NCBI RefSeq assembly: GCF_024539815.1
Contig: NZ_JAHHIU010000109.1
Span: forward strand, 1-53,471
Direction: 5' to 3'
Source of the DNA: Streptomyces hayashii
GTDB lineage: Bacteria; Actinomycetota; Actinomycetes; Streptomycetales; Streptomycetaceae
DNA: 53,471 nucleotides
The translations under genes were made by a program, and so were the position numbers. Positions 32,507 through 42,982 of the stretch are shown piece after piece (positions within the stretch are counted from its first letter, which is position 1; each line of letters opens with the position of its first letter). A model generated the notes under the pieces. That model saw only the letters and a program-made list of their open reading frames with translations. It was not told the DNA's origin and made no database searches.

Positions 32507-33956
32507 TCATGTCGAACGGTTTGCGGGCAGCGCCTCCTCGCACGCGCTCTCCAGCCGCCGCACCCCCTCCGCGATCTCCGCCGTCCCGGCGACGGCGGCG
32601 AAGCTCAACCGGACGTGGGCGGCCGGGGGTTCGGCGCTGAAGTAGGGGCGGCCGGGGGCGAGGGCGACGCCGGCGCGCAGGGCGGCGGCGGTGAACGCCG
32701 TTTCGTCCGTGCCGTCGGGCAGGCGCAGCCACAGGTGGTAGCCGCCGGACGGGATGTGCGGCAGGGCCAGCCGGGGCAGGCGCAGCCGCAGCGCGGCGGT
32801 CATCGCATCCCGTCGGGCTCGCAACTCCGAGGCCACGGAACGCAGATGGCGGGGCCAGGCGGGCGAGCCGACGAGTTCGAGGGCCGCCTCCTGCAGCGGG
32901 CGGGGCACGAAGAAGCTGTCGACGACCTGAATGGCGCGCAGCCGTTCCAGCACCGGGCCCCGGGCGACAAGGGCGCTGACCCGGAAGCTCGGCGAGGTCG
33001 CCTTGGTCAGCGACCCGACGTGGACGACGACGCCGTCGGGGTCCTCGGCGGCGAGCGGACGCGGCAGCGAGCCCGCGTCCTCGTGGGCGAGCCTGCGCAC
33101 GAAGTCGTCCTCCACGACGAACGCCCCCGCCTCACGGGCGATGCGCAGCACCTCGGCCCGCCGGTCGGCGGCGAGGACGGCCCCGGTCGGGTTCTGGAAC
33201 AACGGCTGGCAGACGAAGACCCGGGCGCCGCTCGCCCGGAACGCGTCGGCGAGCAGCGCCGGCCGGACGCCGTCCGGGTCGACCGGGACCGGGACGGGTC
33301 GCAGTCCCGCCGACCGGGCGATCGCGAGCATGCCGGGGTAGGTCGGGGACTCCACCAGCACCGGCGCGCCGGGCGGGGCCAGGGCGCGCAGGGCGGTGGT
33401 CAGCGAGGTCTGGCCGCCGCCGCTGACCAGCACCTCCGCCCCGGTGACCGGACCGCCGACGGTGCGCGCGAACCACTCGCGCAGCTCCGGCAGCCCCTCC
33501 AGCGGCGGTCGTCCCCAGGCGCCGGGCCGGCGCCCCGCCCGGGCCAGGGCCGCGGCCATGGCCCGCTCCGGCTGCAGCGTCGGATGGAGGTAGCCGCCGT
33601 TGAACTCGATCACTCCGGGCGGCGGGGCGGAGAGCGAGACCGTGACGCCGGAGGCGTCCACCGAGCGCGGGACCAGGTCGCCCGCGCCGTCCGCGCTGAG
33701 CGACACCTCCTGCCAGGAGGTGTCGCCGGCGGGCTCGGCGACGAGCGACGGCCGGGCCCGGAAGGCGCCCGCGCCGGGCCGGGTGACCACGAGCCCCTCG
33801 GCGGCCAGCTGCGCCAGCGCCCGCGAGACGGTCACGGGGCTCACCCGGAACCTCTCGACCAGGGTCCGGCTCGACGGCAGCTTTCCACCGGGTGAGTAGC
33901 GGCCGAACTCCTGGCGCAGCTGTTCCACCAGCTCGCCCACACTGCTACGCTCTTGC

Positions 33957-33958
<2 letters not shown>
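32507..33958 (-). CDS. MocR-type transcriptional regulator (GntR DNA-binding + aminotransferase domain)
   Basis: The 483-residue protein has an N-terminal GntR winged helix (LPSSRTLVERFRVSPVTVSRALAQLAAEGLV, about 27-57) fused to a class I aminotransferase-like domain. That domain carries VLVSGGGQTSLTTALRAL, the VFVCQPLFQNPTG segment and the PLP-lysine in HVGSLTKATSPSFRVS. MocR proteins use PLP or a PLP-amino acid adduct as ligand. Its ATG overlaps the EamA start on the other strand, so it very likely controls that exporter and itself. Confidence 0.9.
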
Positions 33959-34883
<925 letters not shown>

Positions 34884-34969
34884 CCGCGAGCCGGCTGCCG
34901 CCCGCGACGGACGCGAGGATCGGGGACTCGACGGCACGGACCGCCGCTCGGCACTGTGAGGAGGCCCAG

Positions 34970-35173
34970 ATGCGCGCAACCACGGGCGACCAGCTTGTCC
35001 AGCACGGCAGGGTGGTCGGGCAACACGACAAGGTCGGCGAGATCGTCGAGGTACTGGGCCAGGGCGGTGACCCCCCGTACCGCGTCCGTTTCGAGGACGG
35101 GCACGTGGGCGTGTGCTCGCCCGGCCCCGACACCGAGATCCGCCACCGCACGGCCGGCGAGCGACGCCTCTAG
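34970..35173 (+). CDS. DUF1918 domain-containing small protein
   Basis: The 67-residue protein is one small beta-barrel-like domain with GDQLVQHGRVVGQHDKVGEI, PPYRVRFEDGHVGVCSPGPD and a basic end. DUF1918 proteins are common in actinobacteria and of unknown function. GTGAGGAGG precedes the ATG at a good distance. It lies 86 bases after the EamA gene. Confidence 0.85.
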   Translation: MRATTGDQLVQHGRVVGQHDKVGEIVEVLGQGGDPPYRVRFEDGHVGVCSPGPDTEIRHRTAGERRL

Positions 35174-35279
35174 CGCGGCGTGAACCGGCACGAACCGGCA
35201 CGAACCGGCTCGATGCAGCTCGGTGCGGCCGGCCGGACCCCGGCGCGACTCGGCGCGGGGGCACGGCCGGCCGCTGCCT

Positions 35280-36500
35280 TCAGCGCGGAGGCTCGGCCGG
35301 CTGCTGGTAGTGCTCGGCGACCACCCGGGCCATCGCCCCGATCCGGTCCGTCTTCACGTCCCCCGCGGCGAAGTAGACGTGCCCGCGCACCTCGGGGTGC
35401 GCGGCGGCCAAATCGAGGTGGGCCGACAGTTCGCCCGGATCCTGCCAGGCCGCGGGCTGCGTCGGGTCCCCCTGGCGGTACAGGGCCTCGCCGATGTACA
35501 GCCGGGTGCGGCTGCCCTTGGCCACCTCCGCCCACCAGGGCACGAGCTTGGCGTAGTCGGCGACGGACAGCCCGATGTTCCAGTACAGCTGGGGCACGAC
35601 GTAGTCGATCCAGCCCTCCCGGACCCACTTGCGCGTGTCGGCGTGGATGTCGTCGTAGGACTGAAGGGCCCGGGTGTCCGAGCCGCGCGAGTCGGTCGAG
35701 GCGTTGCGCCACACACCGAAGGGGCTGATCCCGAACTGGCAGCCGGGCCGGGTGGCCTTGATACGGGCGGCCGTCTCCAGCACCAGCCGGTCGACGTTGT
35801 CGCGCCGCCAGGCGGCCCGGGTGGCGAAGGCGCCGCCGTGGGCGTCGTAGGCGTCCTCGTCGTCGAAGGTCTGACCGGCCACCGGGTAGGGGTAGAAGTA
35901 GTCGTCGAAGTGCACGGCGTCCAGCGGGTACTTCGCGACCGCGTCGAGGATCGCGTCCTGCACGAAGGCGCGGACCTCGGGCAGCCCGGGGTTGTAGTAG
36001 AGCCTCCCGCCGAACGGCACCACCCAGTCCGGGTGCCGGCGCGCGGGATGGTTGGCGACCAGCCGGGAGGGGTCGTCATGGGTGGCGATCCGGTAGGGGT
36101 TGAACCAGGCGTGCAGCTGAAGGCCACGGGCGTGGGCCTCCGCGACGGCCGTGCCCAGCGGATCCCAGCCCGGCGCCCTGCCCTGCACCCCCGTGAGCAC
36201 CTCGGACCACGGCTCGTAGGACGAGGGCCACAGCGCGTCGGCGGTGGGCCGCACCTGGAGAATCACCGTGTTGAGCCGCCTGCGCACCGCCGCGTCCAGC
36301 AGGGCGATCAGTTCGGCGCGCTGGGCGGCTGCGGTCAGGCCCGTCCGGGACGGCCAGTCGCGGTTGGAGACGGTCGCCAGCCACATCCCCCGCATCTCGG
36401 TCGTCGCCCGCCGCTCCCGCCCGGGAGCGGCCGCCGCGCCCGTCGTGGTGAACGCCGACAGCGCTGCCAGCGCGAACGCCCGCCGGGTCAGTCGCCCCAT
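35280..36500 (-). CDS. Exported COG1649 glycoside-hydrolase-like protein (GHL10 / YngK type)
   Basis: The protein of about 406 residues begins GRLTRRAFALAALSAFTT, a Tat-like signal. The catalytic-barrel block starts with EMRGMWLATVSNRDWPS and continues through LNTVILQVRPTADALWPS, LHAWFNPYRIA, AVHFDDYFYPYP and YVVPQLYWNIG, all standard for this family. Relatives are thought to act on cell-wall or polysaccharide material, but chemistry is poorly known. In-frame alternative starts are the GTG at 36515 and the ATG at 36509; 36500 places the Tat motif nearest the N-terminus. Confidence 0.85.
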   Translation of the reverse strand: MGRLTRRAFALAALSAFTTTGAAAAPGRERRATTEMRGMWLATVSNRDWPSRTGLTAAAQRAELIALLDAAVRRRLNTVILQVRPTADALWPSSYEPWSEVLTGVQGRAPGWDPLGTAVAEAHARGLQLHAWFNPYRIATHDDPSRLVANHPARRHPDWVVPFGGRLYYNPGLPEVRAFVQDAILDAVAKYPLDAVHFDDYFYPYPVAGQTFDDEDAYDAHGGAFATRAAWRRDNVDRLVLETAARIKATRPGCQFGISPFGVWRNASTDSRGSDTRALQSYDDIHADTRKWVREGWIDYVVPQLYWNIGLSVADYAKLVPWWAEVAKGSRTRLYIGEALYRQGDPTQPAAWQDPGELSAHLDLAAAHPEVRGHVYFAAGDVKTDRIGAMARVVAEHYQQPAEPPR

Positions 36501-36589
36501 CGCACACATCCCCACATACTCCGCGGATCCGTTCGGTCACGGATCGTTTCGGGGCCCAGCATGCCCCCACCCCGACGATCGATCATCGA

Positions 36590-36601
36590 TACTTGCTAGT
36601 A
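36590..36601. promoter_or_regulatory. Palindromic TACTTGCTAGTA site upstream of the hydroxybutyryl-CoA dehydrogenase
   Basis: TACT and AGTA flank a 4-base centre about 80 bases before the GTG start. Sites of this shape are bound by TetR-type lipid regulators in actinobacteria, which would suit the downstream gene; the evidence is the dyad alone. Confidence 0.35.
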
Positions 36602-36681
36602 ACGTGCACGATCGGAGCAGGCCGACCGGGACCCGGCAGACCTGCCACTGCCAACAGAGTCAGCGCGGCGAAAGGTGCGAT

Positions 36682-37539
36682 GTGACCGACATCGAACGGG
36701 TCGGAGTGGTGGGCTGCGGCCAGATGGGGGCGGGCATCGCCGAGGTCTGCGCCCGCGCCGGCCTCGACGTCAAGGTCGCCGAGACCAACGGCGAAGCCCT
36801 GGAGATCGGCCGGACCCGGCTGCTCAACTCCCTGACCAAGGCCGCGGAGCGCGGCAAGATCTCCGAGGAGGAGCGGGACGCCGCGCTGGCGCGCCTGAGC
36901 TTCACCACGGACCTCGGCGAGTTCGCCGACCGCGATCTGGTCGTCGAGGCCGTGGTCGAGAACGAGCAGGTCAAGACCGAGATCTTCCAGGTCCTCGACC
37001 AGGTGGTGACCCGCCAGGACGCGATCCTCGCCTCCAACACCTCCTCCATCCCGCTGGTGAAGCTGGCCGTCGCCACCTCGCGGCCCGACCAGGTCGTCGG
37101 CATCCACTTCTTCAACCCGGCCCCGGTGCAGCAGCTCGTCGAGCTGATCCCGGCGCTGACCACCTCGGAGGGCACGCTCGGCCGGGCGCAGCTGTTCGCC
37201 GAGAAGGTGCTGGGCAAACACGCCATCCGCGCCCAGGACCGCTCCGGCTTCGTGGTCAACGCGCTGCTGATCCCCTACCTCCTGTCCGCGATCCGGATGT
37301 TCGAGACGGGCATCGCCAGCCGCGAGGACATCGACAACGGCATGGAGATGGGCTGCGCCCACCCGATGGGCCCGCTGAAGCTGTCCGACCTGATCGGCCT
37401 GGACACGGTCGCCTCGGTCGCGTTCTCCATGTACGAGGAGTACAAGGAACCCCTCTACGCCGCTCCGCCGCTGCTGCAGCGCATGGTGGACGCGGGCCGG
37501 CTGGGCCGCAAGACCGGCTCCGGCTTCTACACGTACTGA
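36682..37539 (+). CDS. 3-hydroxybutyryl-CoA dehydrogenase
   Basis: The 285-residue NAD(P)-dependent enzyme interconverts acetoacetyl-CoA and 3-hydroxybutyryl-CoA. The Rossmann loop is VGVVGCGQMGAGIAEVCARA (about 7-26). IHFFNPAPVQQLVE holds the catalytic His-Glu region, and the C-terminal helical domain includes NGMEMGCAHPMGPLKLSDL. The GTG at 36682 has AAAGG upstream. It is a single-gene unit closed by a strong hairpin. It serves fatty-acid, butanoate or ethylmalonyl-CoA metabolism. Confidence 0.93.
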   Translation: MTDIERVGVVGCGQMGAGIAEVCARAGLDVKVAETNGEALEIGRTRLLNSLTKAAERGKISEEERDAALARLSFTTDLGEFADRDLVVEAVVENEQVKTEIFQVLDQVVTRQDAILASNTSSIPLVKLAVATSRPDQVVGIHFFNPAPVQQLVELIPALTTSEGTLGRAQLFAEKVLGKHAIRAQDRSGFVVNALLIPYLLSAIRMFETGIASREDIDNGMEMGCAHPMGPLKLSDLIGLDTVASVAFSMYEEYKEPLYAAPPLLQRMVDAGRLGRKTGSGFYTY

Positions 37540-37575
37540 CCCACGTCACTCAGGGTCCTCACGCCGGCCGGTCTC

Positions 37576-37605
37576 GGGCCCGGCGCTCCGCGGAGCGCCG
37601 GGCCC
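37576..37605 (+). terminator. Perfect 15-bp palindromic terminator
   Basis: GGGCCCGGCGCTCCG (37576-37590) is followed at once by its exact reverse complement (37591-37605), 36 bases past the dehydrogenase stop. Confidence 0.75.
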
Positions 37606-37738
37606 GTTCCCTTCACACGCCGTGTGCGCGCCGGGCTCGCATATGCCGGACGCACACTCTCCCCACGGACCCGCCCGGCGGGTTCACTCATCATGCGCAC
37701 GTAAGGGATGTGAGACGACCACGGAAAGGAGCGGACAC

Positions 37739-37996
37739 GTGACCACCGATTCCGATCATCCCGTCGTCCATGGAGAACTCGCGGAGTTACGGCGCCGCCT
37801 CGATGTGGCGTACGCCCGCGTCGAGGGCGGACTGGCCCTGCTGACGCACCGCACCGAGGAGACGGCCAAGGAAGTCGACGAACTGAGCACACGCATCGTG
37901 GCGTTGGAGCACGCACGCTGGCCGCTGCCGGCCGTGGCCGCGCTCACCGCCGTCGGCGCACTGGTCGTGACGCTCTGGCAGGCCTTCGGCCACTGA
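37739..37996 (+). CDS. Small membrane-anchored protein with a heptad-like helix
   Basis: The 85-residue protein has a charged N-terminal half (HGELAELRRRLDVAYARVEG and HRTEETAKEVDEL) that looks like a coiled-coil helix. A single C-terminal membrane segment follows (LPAVAALTAVGALVVTLW), so it is a tail-anchored cytoplasmic helix. AAAGGAG precedes the GTG start. I recognise it only as a conserved-looking hypothetical protein of Streptomyces type. Confidence 0.75.
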   Translation: MTTDSDHPVVHGELAELRRRLDVAYARVEGGLALLTHRTEETAKEVDELSTRIVALEHARWPLPAVAALTAVGALVVTLWQAFGH

Positions 37997-38023
37997 CGCC
38001 CGCGGGCGTCGGCAGGTCCGTCG

Positions 38024-38554
38024 TCAGCCGAGTCTGATGTGGTGCAGCAGCATCAACGCGGCCGCCATGTTGGCGGCCGGGACCTCCCCTCGGGCGACCA
38101 GGTCGGGCACGAGCTTGAGGGGGACCCATTCCCGGCGGTCCGACTCGAAGTCGTCCACCGGGTGACCCGTGTACTCGGCCTCGTCCGACCAGTAGATGTG
38201 GTGGACGGCGTCGGTGAGCCCGTTGGACGGCTCCACGCTCATCAGGTGGCGCAGGGGCCCCGGCCGCCAGCCGGTCTCCTCCTCCAGTTCCCGGGCGGCC
38301 GCCCGGGCGACGTCCTCGCCGTCCTCGACCACGCCCGCGGCGAGCTCCCACCCCCAGCTGTCGGTGATGAAGCGGTGCCGCCACAGCAGGAGGACCTCGT
38401 TGGCCTCGTTGACGACGGTCGCCACGGCGACGGGCCTCAGCCGTATGAGGAAGTGGTCGAGGTGCCGGCCGTCGGGCAGCTCCACATCTGCCAGGTTGAC
38501 GCTGAACCAGCGGTTTTCATACACAGTTTGCTCGTTCTGTTTCGTCCACTGCAC
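38024..38554 (-). CDS. NUDIX hydrolase (ADP-ribose pyrophosphatase-like)
   Basis: The 176-residue protein contains the NUDIX box: GVVEDGEDVARAAARELEEE followed by TGW, fitting GX5EX7REUXEEXGU. The N-terminus (TVYENRWFSVNLADVELPDG) and the DHFLIRLRPVAVATVV strand resemble ADP-ribose pyrophosphatases. The GTG at 38554 is the preferred start, with AAGGTGG upstream. It lies downstream of the TPR regulator on the same strand, 121 bases away. Confidence 0.88.
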   Translation of the reverse strand: MQWTKQNEQTVYENRWFSVNLADVELPDGRHLDHFLIRLRPVAVATVVNEANEVLLLWRHRFITDSWGWELAAGVVEDGEDVARAAARELEEETGWRPGPLRHLMSVEPSNGLTDAVHHIYWSDEAEYTGHPVDDFESDRREWVPLKLVPDLVARGEVPAANMAAALMLLHHIRLG

Positions 38555-38675
38555 GGTTCTGCCACCTTCCGTCGAGTAAGTGGCAATATCGCAGCAGGAC
38601 CATGCAGCGCCGGCGTGGACGCCGTGCCGACGCTTCTCCAGGTGTCGTGGTGCGGATACCCCGTGACGCCCCCGC

Positions 38676-40016
38676 CTACAGCGGTACGCGCAAGGCTCCG
38701 TCGATGAGTTCGGCCGCCTCGGCCGTGCCCGCGCACCCGCTGCGCACCAGGTGCTCGCGCACCGCCCGGAGTCTGTCGCGCAGCCGCTGGGACTCCATCC
38801 CCCGGACCTGTTCGGCCATCCGCACCGCGGTGACCACCGCCTTGTCGGCGTTGCCTTGACGCAGCTCGATCGTGCTGAGCATGGCGAGCCGGTGCACCCG
38901 GCCGCGGTCGTGCGCCGGGGTGTCCACGGCGGCCGCCGCATGCTCGGCGGCCGCGGCGAGATCGCCGAGGCTGAGCAAGGCCTCCGCCACCTGGACGTTG
39001 ACCAGACCGGGCTGCACGTAGCCGGTCTCGTCGGGCTCGTGTCCGCGCCGGATGCGATCGGCGGCCGTCTCGGCCCGCCGGATGCACGACAGGGCGCTCG
39101 TGCCGTCTCCGAGGTGGGCGTACGCCTTGGCCTGCATCGCGTACAGGTCGGAGGCGAGGGCGGGCGTGATGTGCTTGCCCGCCGCCCGCAGCGCCGCCTC
39201 CGCGAAGGCGACGGCCTGCCGGTACTCCCGCATGAACAGCGACTGGTTCACCAGCAGGGCGATGACGTACGCCCCCAGCCCCCGGTCGCCGCTGGCCTTG
39301 GCCAGCCTGAGCGCCTGGTGGAAGTAGCGCTGAGCCAGGCCGTGCGCGTCGGAGTCGTAGGCGCAGATGCCCGCGACGGCCACCAACCCACCGGTGGCGC
39401 GGTGCAGTTGACGACCCGTCTCGTCCGTGTAGCTGCCGCGCAGCAGGGGCGCGGTCTCGGCGTTCAGGAAGCCGACGACCCGGCTGCGGGTCGCGATGCC
39501 GCCCGCCTTGCGGTACATCTGCTCATAGTGGGCGCGGGCGGCGCGCAGCATCTCGATGTCGGCGGAGGTGACGCGGTGCCGGCCGCCGCGGGAGACGTCC
39601 ACGTCCTCCGGCGGGTTCTCCCACTCCCACACCGGCATCACCGCCGGCGTGCCGGTGACGGCGGGCGCGCCCAGGATGTGCGGGCGCTGCTGCTCGTCGG
39701 AGCGCCACAGGGCGGTGGCCCGCTCGACGAAGCCGGAGAGCGAGGCGCCGTGCGGGGCGGACGGCTCGCCCGGGACGCCGAGACCGATGTCGTCGAGGGT
39801 GACCGGCCGGTGCAGCCGCACCGCGAGCACCTCGCAGATGAGATCGGGGACCTGGCCGCGCGGCCGCTGGCCCTTCAGCCAACGGGCCACCGCCGTGTGC
39901 TCGTACCGCAGGGCGAGCCCGCGGGCCCGTCCGGCCTGGTTGACGTGGGCGGCGAGGCCCGCGTGCGAGATGCCCGCCTCGTCGAGGATCGCGTCGAGCA
40001 GAGTGTTGGGCTGCAT
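38676..40016 (-). CDS. NsdA-like TPR regulator
   Basis: The 446-residue protein has an N-terminal helix-turn-helix-like part (LLDAILDEAGISHAGLAAHV ... YEHTAVARWLKGQRPRGQVP) and a mostly helical TPR-type remainder (for example ALRLAKASGDRGLGAYVIAL and AEALLSLGDLAAAAEHAAAA). It resembles the Streptomyces NsdA/NsdB family, whose members repress sporulation and antibiotic production. The ATG at 40016 has GGGGGG upstream. A 17-base palindrome 46 bases upstream may be its own operator. The exact paralogue is not resolved. Confidence 0.78.
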   Translation of the reverse strand: MQPNTLLDAILDEAGISHAGLAAHVNQAGRARGLALRYEHTAVARWLKGQRPRGQVPDLICEVLAVRLHRPVTLDDIGLGVPGEPSAPHGASLSGFVERATALWRSDEQQRPHILGAPAVTGTPAVMPVWEWENPPEDVDVSRGGRHRVTSADIEMLRAARAHYEQMYRKAGGIATRSRVVGFLNAETAPLLRGSYTDETGRQLHRATGGLVAVAGICAYDSDAHGLAQRYFHQALRLAKASGDRGLGAYVIALLVNQSLFMREYRQAVAFAEAALRAAGKHITPALASDLYAMQAKAYAHLGDGTSALSCIRRAETAADRIRRGHEPDETGYVQPGLVNVQVAEALLSLGDLAAAAEHAAAAVDTPAHDRGRVHRLAMLSTIELRQGNADKAVVTAVRMAEQVRGMESQRLRDRLRAVREHLVRSGCAGTAEAAELIDGALRVPL

Positions 40017-40061
40017 GGGTGCCCCCCGGTGCCTCGGTGCCGTCAGACTAGTGGGTCCGAC

Positions 40062-40078
40062 TTCACACGGGGTGTGAA
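40062..40078. promoter_or_regulatory. Palindrome TTCACACGGGGTGTGAA upstream of the TPR regulator
   Basis: TTCACAC (40062-40068) and GTGTGAA (40072-40078) are perfect inverted arms around GGG, 46-62 bases before the start codon. A looser version, TTCACACGCCGTGTG, occurs at 37612-37626, upstream of the small membrane protein gene. This suggests one shared regulator. Confidence 0.5.
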
Positions 40079-40417
40079 CGCAAAGCTCGCGTTCGCGGGG
40101 TGAGCGCGCTGTCGTGACGCCCTCACGGCCGGTTGACTGGAACGCCTCGCAAGAGGTTCGCCGGGCCGTCGGCTCCCCCTCGAAAAGCGACGGCCCGGCG
40201 TGGCGCTCCGCGGGTTCGCTCCGCGGGTTCGCTCCGCTGGGTTGAGCGGAGGGGATGCCTCGGGTACGTGGACGGGTGCGGGCCCGTCGTGACCGGTCGC
40301 GCAGTTCCCCGCGCCCGCAGGTGATGGCGCCTGGCCCCCTCCCGAACGAACCCACGCCGAGCGCAGGACCGCACCCCGAGCCCCCTCAGGAGCGCGACCG
40401 ACCCGCAGGCACACGGG
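40079..40417. other. Intergenic region between pheT and the TPR regulator
   Basis: No gene is supported. At about 40206-40245 the motif GCTCCGCGGGTTC is repeated two to three times in tandem. The interspersed repeat copy lies at 40286-40316 and the pheT terminator at 40418-40457. Confidence 0.5.
40286..40316 (+). repeat. Interspersed intergenic repeat, copy 3
   Basis: This 31-base sequence matches 11754-11784 with two differences; its last 22 bases are identical to that copy. It is in the gap downstream of pheT. Confidence 0.8.
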
Positions 40418-40457
40418 GCGCGGCCCCCGCGCCCCCTCAGGGGTGCGGGGGCCGCGC
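40418..40457 (-). terminator. Strong hairpin terminator after pheT
   Basis: Bases 40418-40430 pair perfectly with 40445-40457 (13 bp). The loop can form an inner CCCC/GGGG stem, giving one long hairpin starting 12 bases after the pheT stop. Confidence 0.8.
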
Positions 40458-40468
40458 AAAGCCCGGGC

Positions 40469-42982
40469 TCAGCCCCGCAGGGCCGCTCCGGTTCGCTCGC
40501 CCGCCAGGGCGACCGCCGCGTCGCGGGCGGCCGACGCCTCGTCGACGGTCAGCGTCCGGTCCTCCGCGCGGAAGCGCAGCGCGTACGCCAGCGACTTCTT
40601 GCCGTCGCCGAGCTGTTCCGCGTTCTCGTAGACGTCGAACAGCCGGATGCCCTCCAGCAGTTCGCCCGCGCCCTCGCGCAGCGCGGCCTCGACGTCGGCG
40701 TGCGGCACGCTCCGGTCGACGACGAGGGCGACGTCCTGGGTGGCCACCGGGAACGTGGAGATGTGCGGCGCCTGAGGCGTGTCGTCGCCGACCCGCTCCA
40801 GGACGTCCAGGTCCAGCTCCATGGCGCAGGTGCGCGCGGGCAGGCCCAGGGCCTTCAGCACCCGGGGGTGCAGCTCGCCCGCGTGACCGACGACCCGCTC
40901 GGCGCCGTCGACCGCCACGACGAACTCGGCGCAGCGCCCGGGGTGCCACGGCCCGTAGCGGCCGTTGCGGACGGTCGGCTCGACGCCGGCCTCACGGGCG
41001 ACCGTGCGGCCCGCCTCGACCGCGTCGGCCCAGTCCGCCGGACGGCCCTTGCCCCACCAGCCGGCCTGCTCGCGGGCGCCCGCGAGGACGACGGCGACAT
41101 GGCGCGGCTGCTCGGGCAGCACGGCGTCCAGCGACGCCAGCTCCTCGTCGGTGGGACGGCGGTCGACGGGCAGGTGCCCGGCGACGCCCTGCTCCTCGCG
41201 CGGGAGGAAGACCAGCCCGGTCTCGAAGAGCGCCAGGTCGTGCGAGCCCCGGCCGTCGTTGCGGCGCAGCGCGCCCAGCAGGCCCGGCAGCAGCGACGTG
41301 CGGAGCGCGGGCTCCTCGTCGTTGAGCGGGTTGGTGAGCTTCACGACGCGGCGGGCCGGGTCCTCGGCGTCCAGGCCGAGCTGGTCGAAGACCTGCTCGC
41401 TGACGAACGGGTAGTTCGGCGCCTCGACGTACCCGGCCCCGGCCAGCGCGCGGCCGACGCGGCGGTGCAGGCGCTGGCGGTGGGTGAGACCGCGGCCCGA
41501 GGGCGGCTTGGGCAGCGTGGAGGGCAGGTTCTCGTAGCCCTCCAGCCGGATGACCTCCTCCGCGAGGTCGTTGACCTCCGCGAGGTCGGGCCGCCAGGAC
41601 GGGACGGTGACGATCAGCTCGTCCTGCCCGTACACGTCGCAGCCGATCTCCTGCAGCCGGCGGACGACGGTCTCCCGCCCGTACACCACGCCCGCGACCT
41701 TGTCGGGGTGGTCGGCCGGAACGCTGATCGTGTGCGGCGCGGACGGGGCGATGATCTCCGTGACGCCCGCGTCGGCGGTGCCGCCCGCGAGCAGCACCAG
41801 CAGGTCCACGGTGCGCTGCGCGGCGGCAGCGGCGGCCTGCGGGTCGACGCCCCGCTCGAAGCGCCGGGACGCCTCGGAGGACAGCTTGTGGCGACGCGCC
41901 GCGCGGGCGATCGACACCGCGTCGAAGTGGGCGGCCTCGATGACGACGTCGGTCGTCGGGCTCTCCGCCTCGTCGTGGTCGGCGATCTCGGTGTTCGCGC
42001 CGCCCATGACGCCGGCGAGACCGATGGGCCCGCGGTCGTCGGTGATGACCAGATCCTCGGCGTGCAGCTTGCGGGTGACGCCGTCGAGGGTGACGATCTG
42101 CTCGCCCTCCCCGGCCCGGCGCACGCCGATCGTGCCCTGGACCAGGGCGCGGTCGTAGGCGTGCAGCGGCTGGCCGAGCTCCATCATCACGTAGTTGGTG
42201 ACGTCGACGGCGAGCGAGATCGGACGCATTCCGACCTTCTGCAGCCTGCGCTTGAGCCAGATCGGCGAGCGCGCCTCGGGGCTCAGACCGGTGACGGTGC
42301 GGGCCGTGAAGCGGTCGCAGCCCATCGGCTCGGAGATCTGCACCGGGTAGCCGAAGGCGTTCGGCGCCGGCACGTCGATCAGGGCGGGGTCGCGCAGCGC
42401 CAGACCGTAGGCGATGGCGGCCTCCCGGGCGACACCGCGGATGGACAGGCAGTCGCCGCGGTTGGCGGTGACGGCGATGTCCAGGACCTCGTCGACCAGT
42501 TCGAGGAGCTCGACGGCGTCCCTGCCGACCTCGGTCTCCGGCGGCAGCACGATGATGCCGTGGCTGCCGTCGTCGCCCATGCCCAGCTCGTCGCCGGAGC
42601 AGATCATGCCGTGCGAGGTCCTGCCGTACGTCTTGCGCGCGGCGATCTCGAAGCCGCCGGGCAGGACCGCGCCCGGGAGCACCACGACGACCTTGTCGCC
42701 GACGGCGAAGTTGCGGGCGCCGCAGACGATCTCCTGCGGCTCACCGGTGCCGTTGGCCGTGCCGACGTCGACCGTGCAGAAACGGATCGGCTTCTTGAAG
42801 CCCTCCAGCTCCTCGACGGTCAGTACCTGACCGACGACGAGCGGGCCCTTGAGGTCGGCTCCGAGGTGTTCGACGGTCTCGACCTCAAGGCCGGCCGACA
42901 CGAGCTTGGCCTGCACGTCACGGCCGGTCTCGGTGGCCGGCAGGTCGACGTACTCCCGCAGCCAGGAAAGCGGGACGCGCAT
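40469..42982 (-). CDS. pheT: Phenylalanine--tRNA ligase beta subunit
   Basis: The 837-residue subunit pairs with PheS to form the (alpha-beta)2 enzyme that charges tRNA-Phe. Domains in order: N-terminal MRVPLSWLREYVDLP, a tRNA-binding OB fold (about 40-155, GPLVVGQVLTVEELEGFKKP), B3/B4 with the editing site (about 215-400), B5 (about 410-480), the degenerate synthetase core, and the C-terminal anticodon-binding domain (HISTFPVATQDVALVVDRSV). Its ATG shares a base with the pheS stop (TGATG), so translation is coupled. A strong terminator follows. Confidence 0.96.
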   Translation of the reverse strand: MRVPLSWLREYVDLPATETGRDVQAKLVSAGLEVETVEHLGADLKGPLVVGQVLTVEELEGFKKPIRFCTVDVGTANGTGEPQEIVCGARNFAVGDKVVVVLPGAVLPGGFEIAARKTYGRTSHGMICSGDELGMGDDGSHGIIVLPPETEVGRDAVELLELVDEVLDIAVTANRGDCLSIRGVAREAAIAYGLALRDPALIDVPAPNAFGYPVQISEPMGCDRFTARTVTGLSPEARSPIWLKRRLQKVGMRPISLAVDVTNYVMMELGQPLHAYDRALVQGTIGVRRAGEGEQIVTLDGVTRKLHAEDLVITDDRGPIGLAGVMGGANTEIADHDEAESPTTDVVIEAAHFDAVSIARAARRHKLSSEASRRFERGVDPQAAAAAAQRTVDLLVLLAGGTADAGVTEIIAPSAPHTISVPADHPDKVAGVVYGRETVVRRLQEIGCDVYGQDELIVTVPSWRPDLAEVNDLAEEVIRLEGYENLPSTLPKPPSGRGLTHRQRLHRRVGRALAGAGYVEAPNYPFVSEQVFDQLGLDAEDPARRVVKLTNPLNDEEPALRTSLLPGLLGALRRNDGRGSHDLALFETGLVFLPREEQGVAGHLPVDRRPTDEELASLDAVLPEQPRHVAVVLAGAREQAGWWGKGRPADWADAVEAGRTVAREAGVEPTVRNGRYGPWHPGRCAEFVVAVDGAERVVGHAGELHPRVLKALGLPARTCAMELDLDVLERVGDDTPQAPHISTFPVATQDVALVVDRSVPHADVEAALREGAGELLEGIRLFDVYENAEQLGDGKKSLAYALRFRAEDRTLTVDEASAARDAAVALAGERTGAALRG

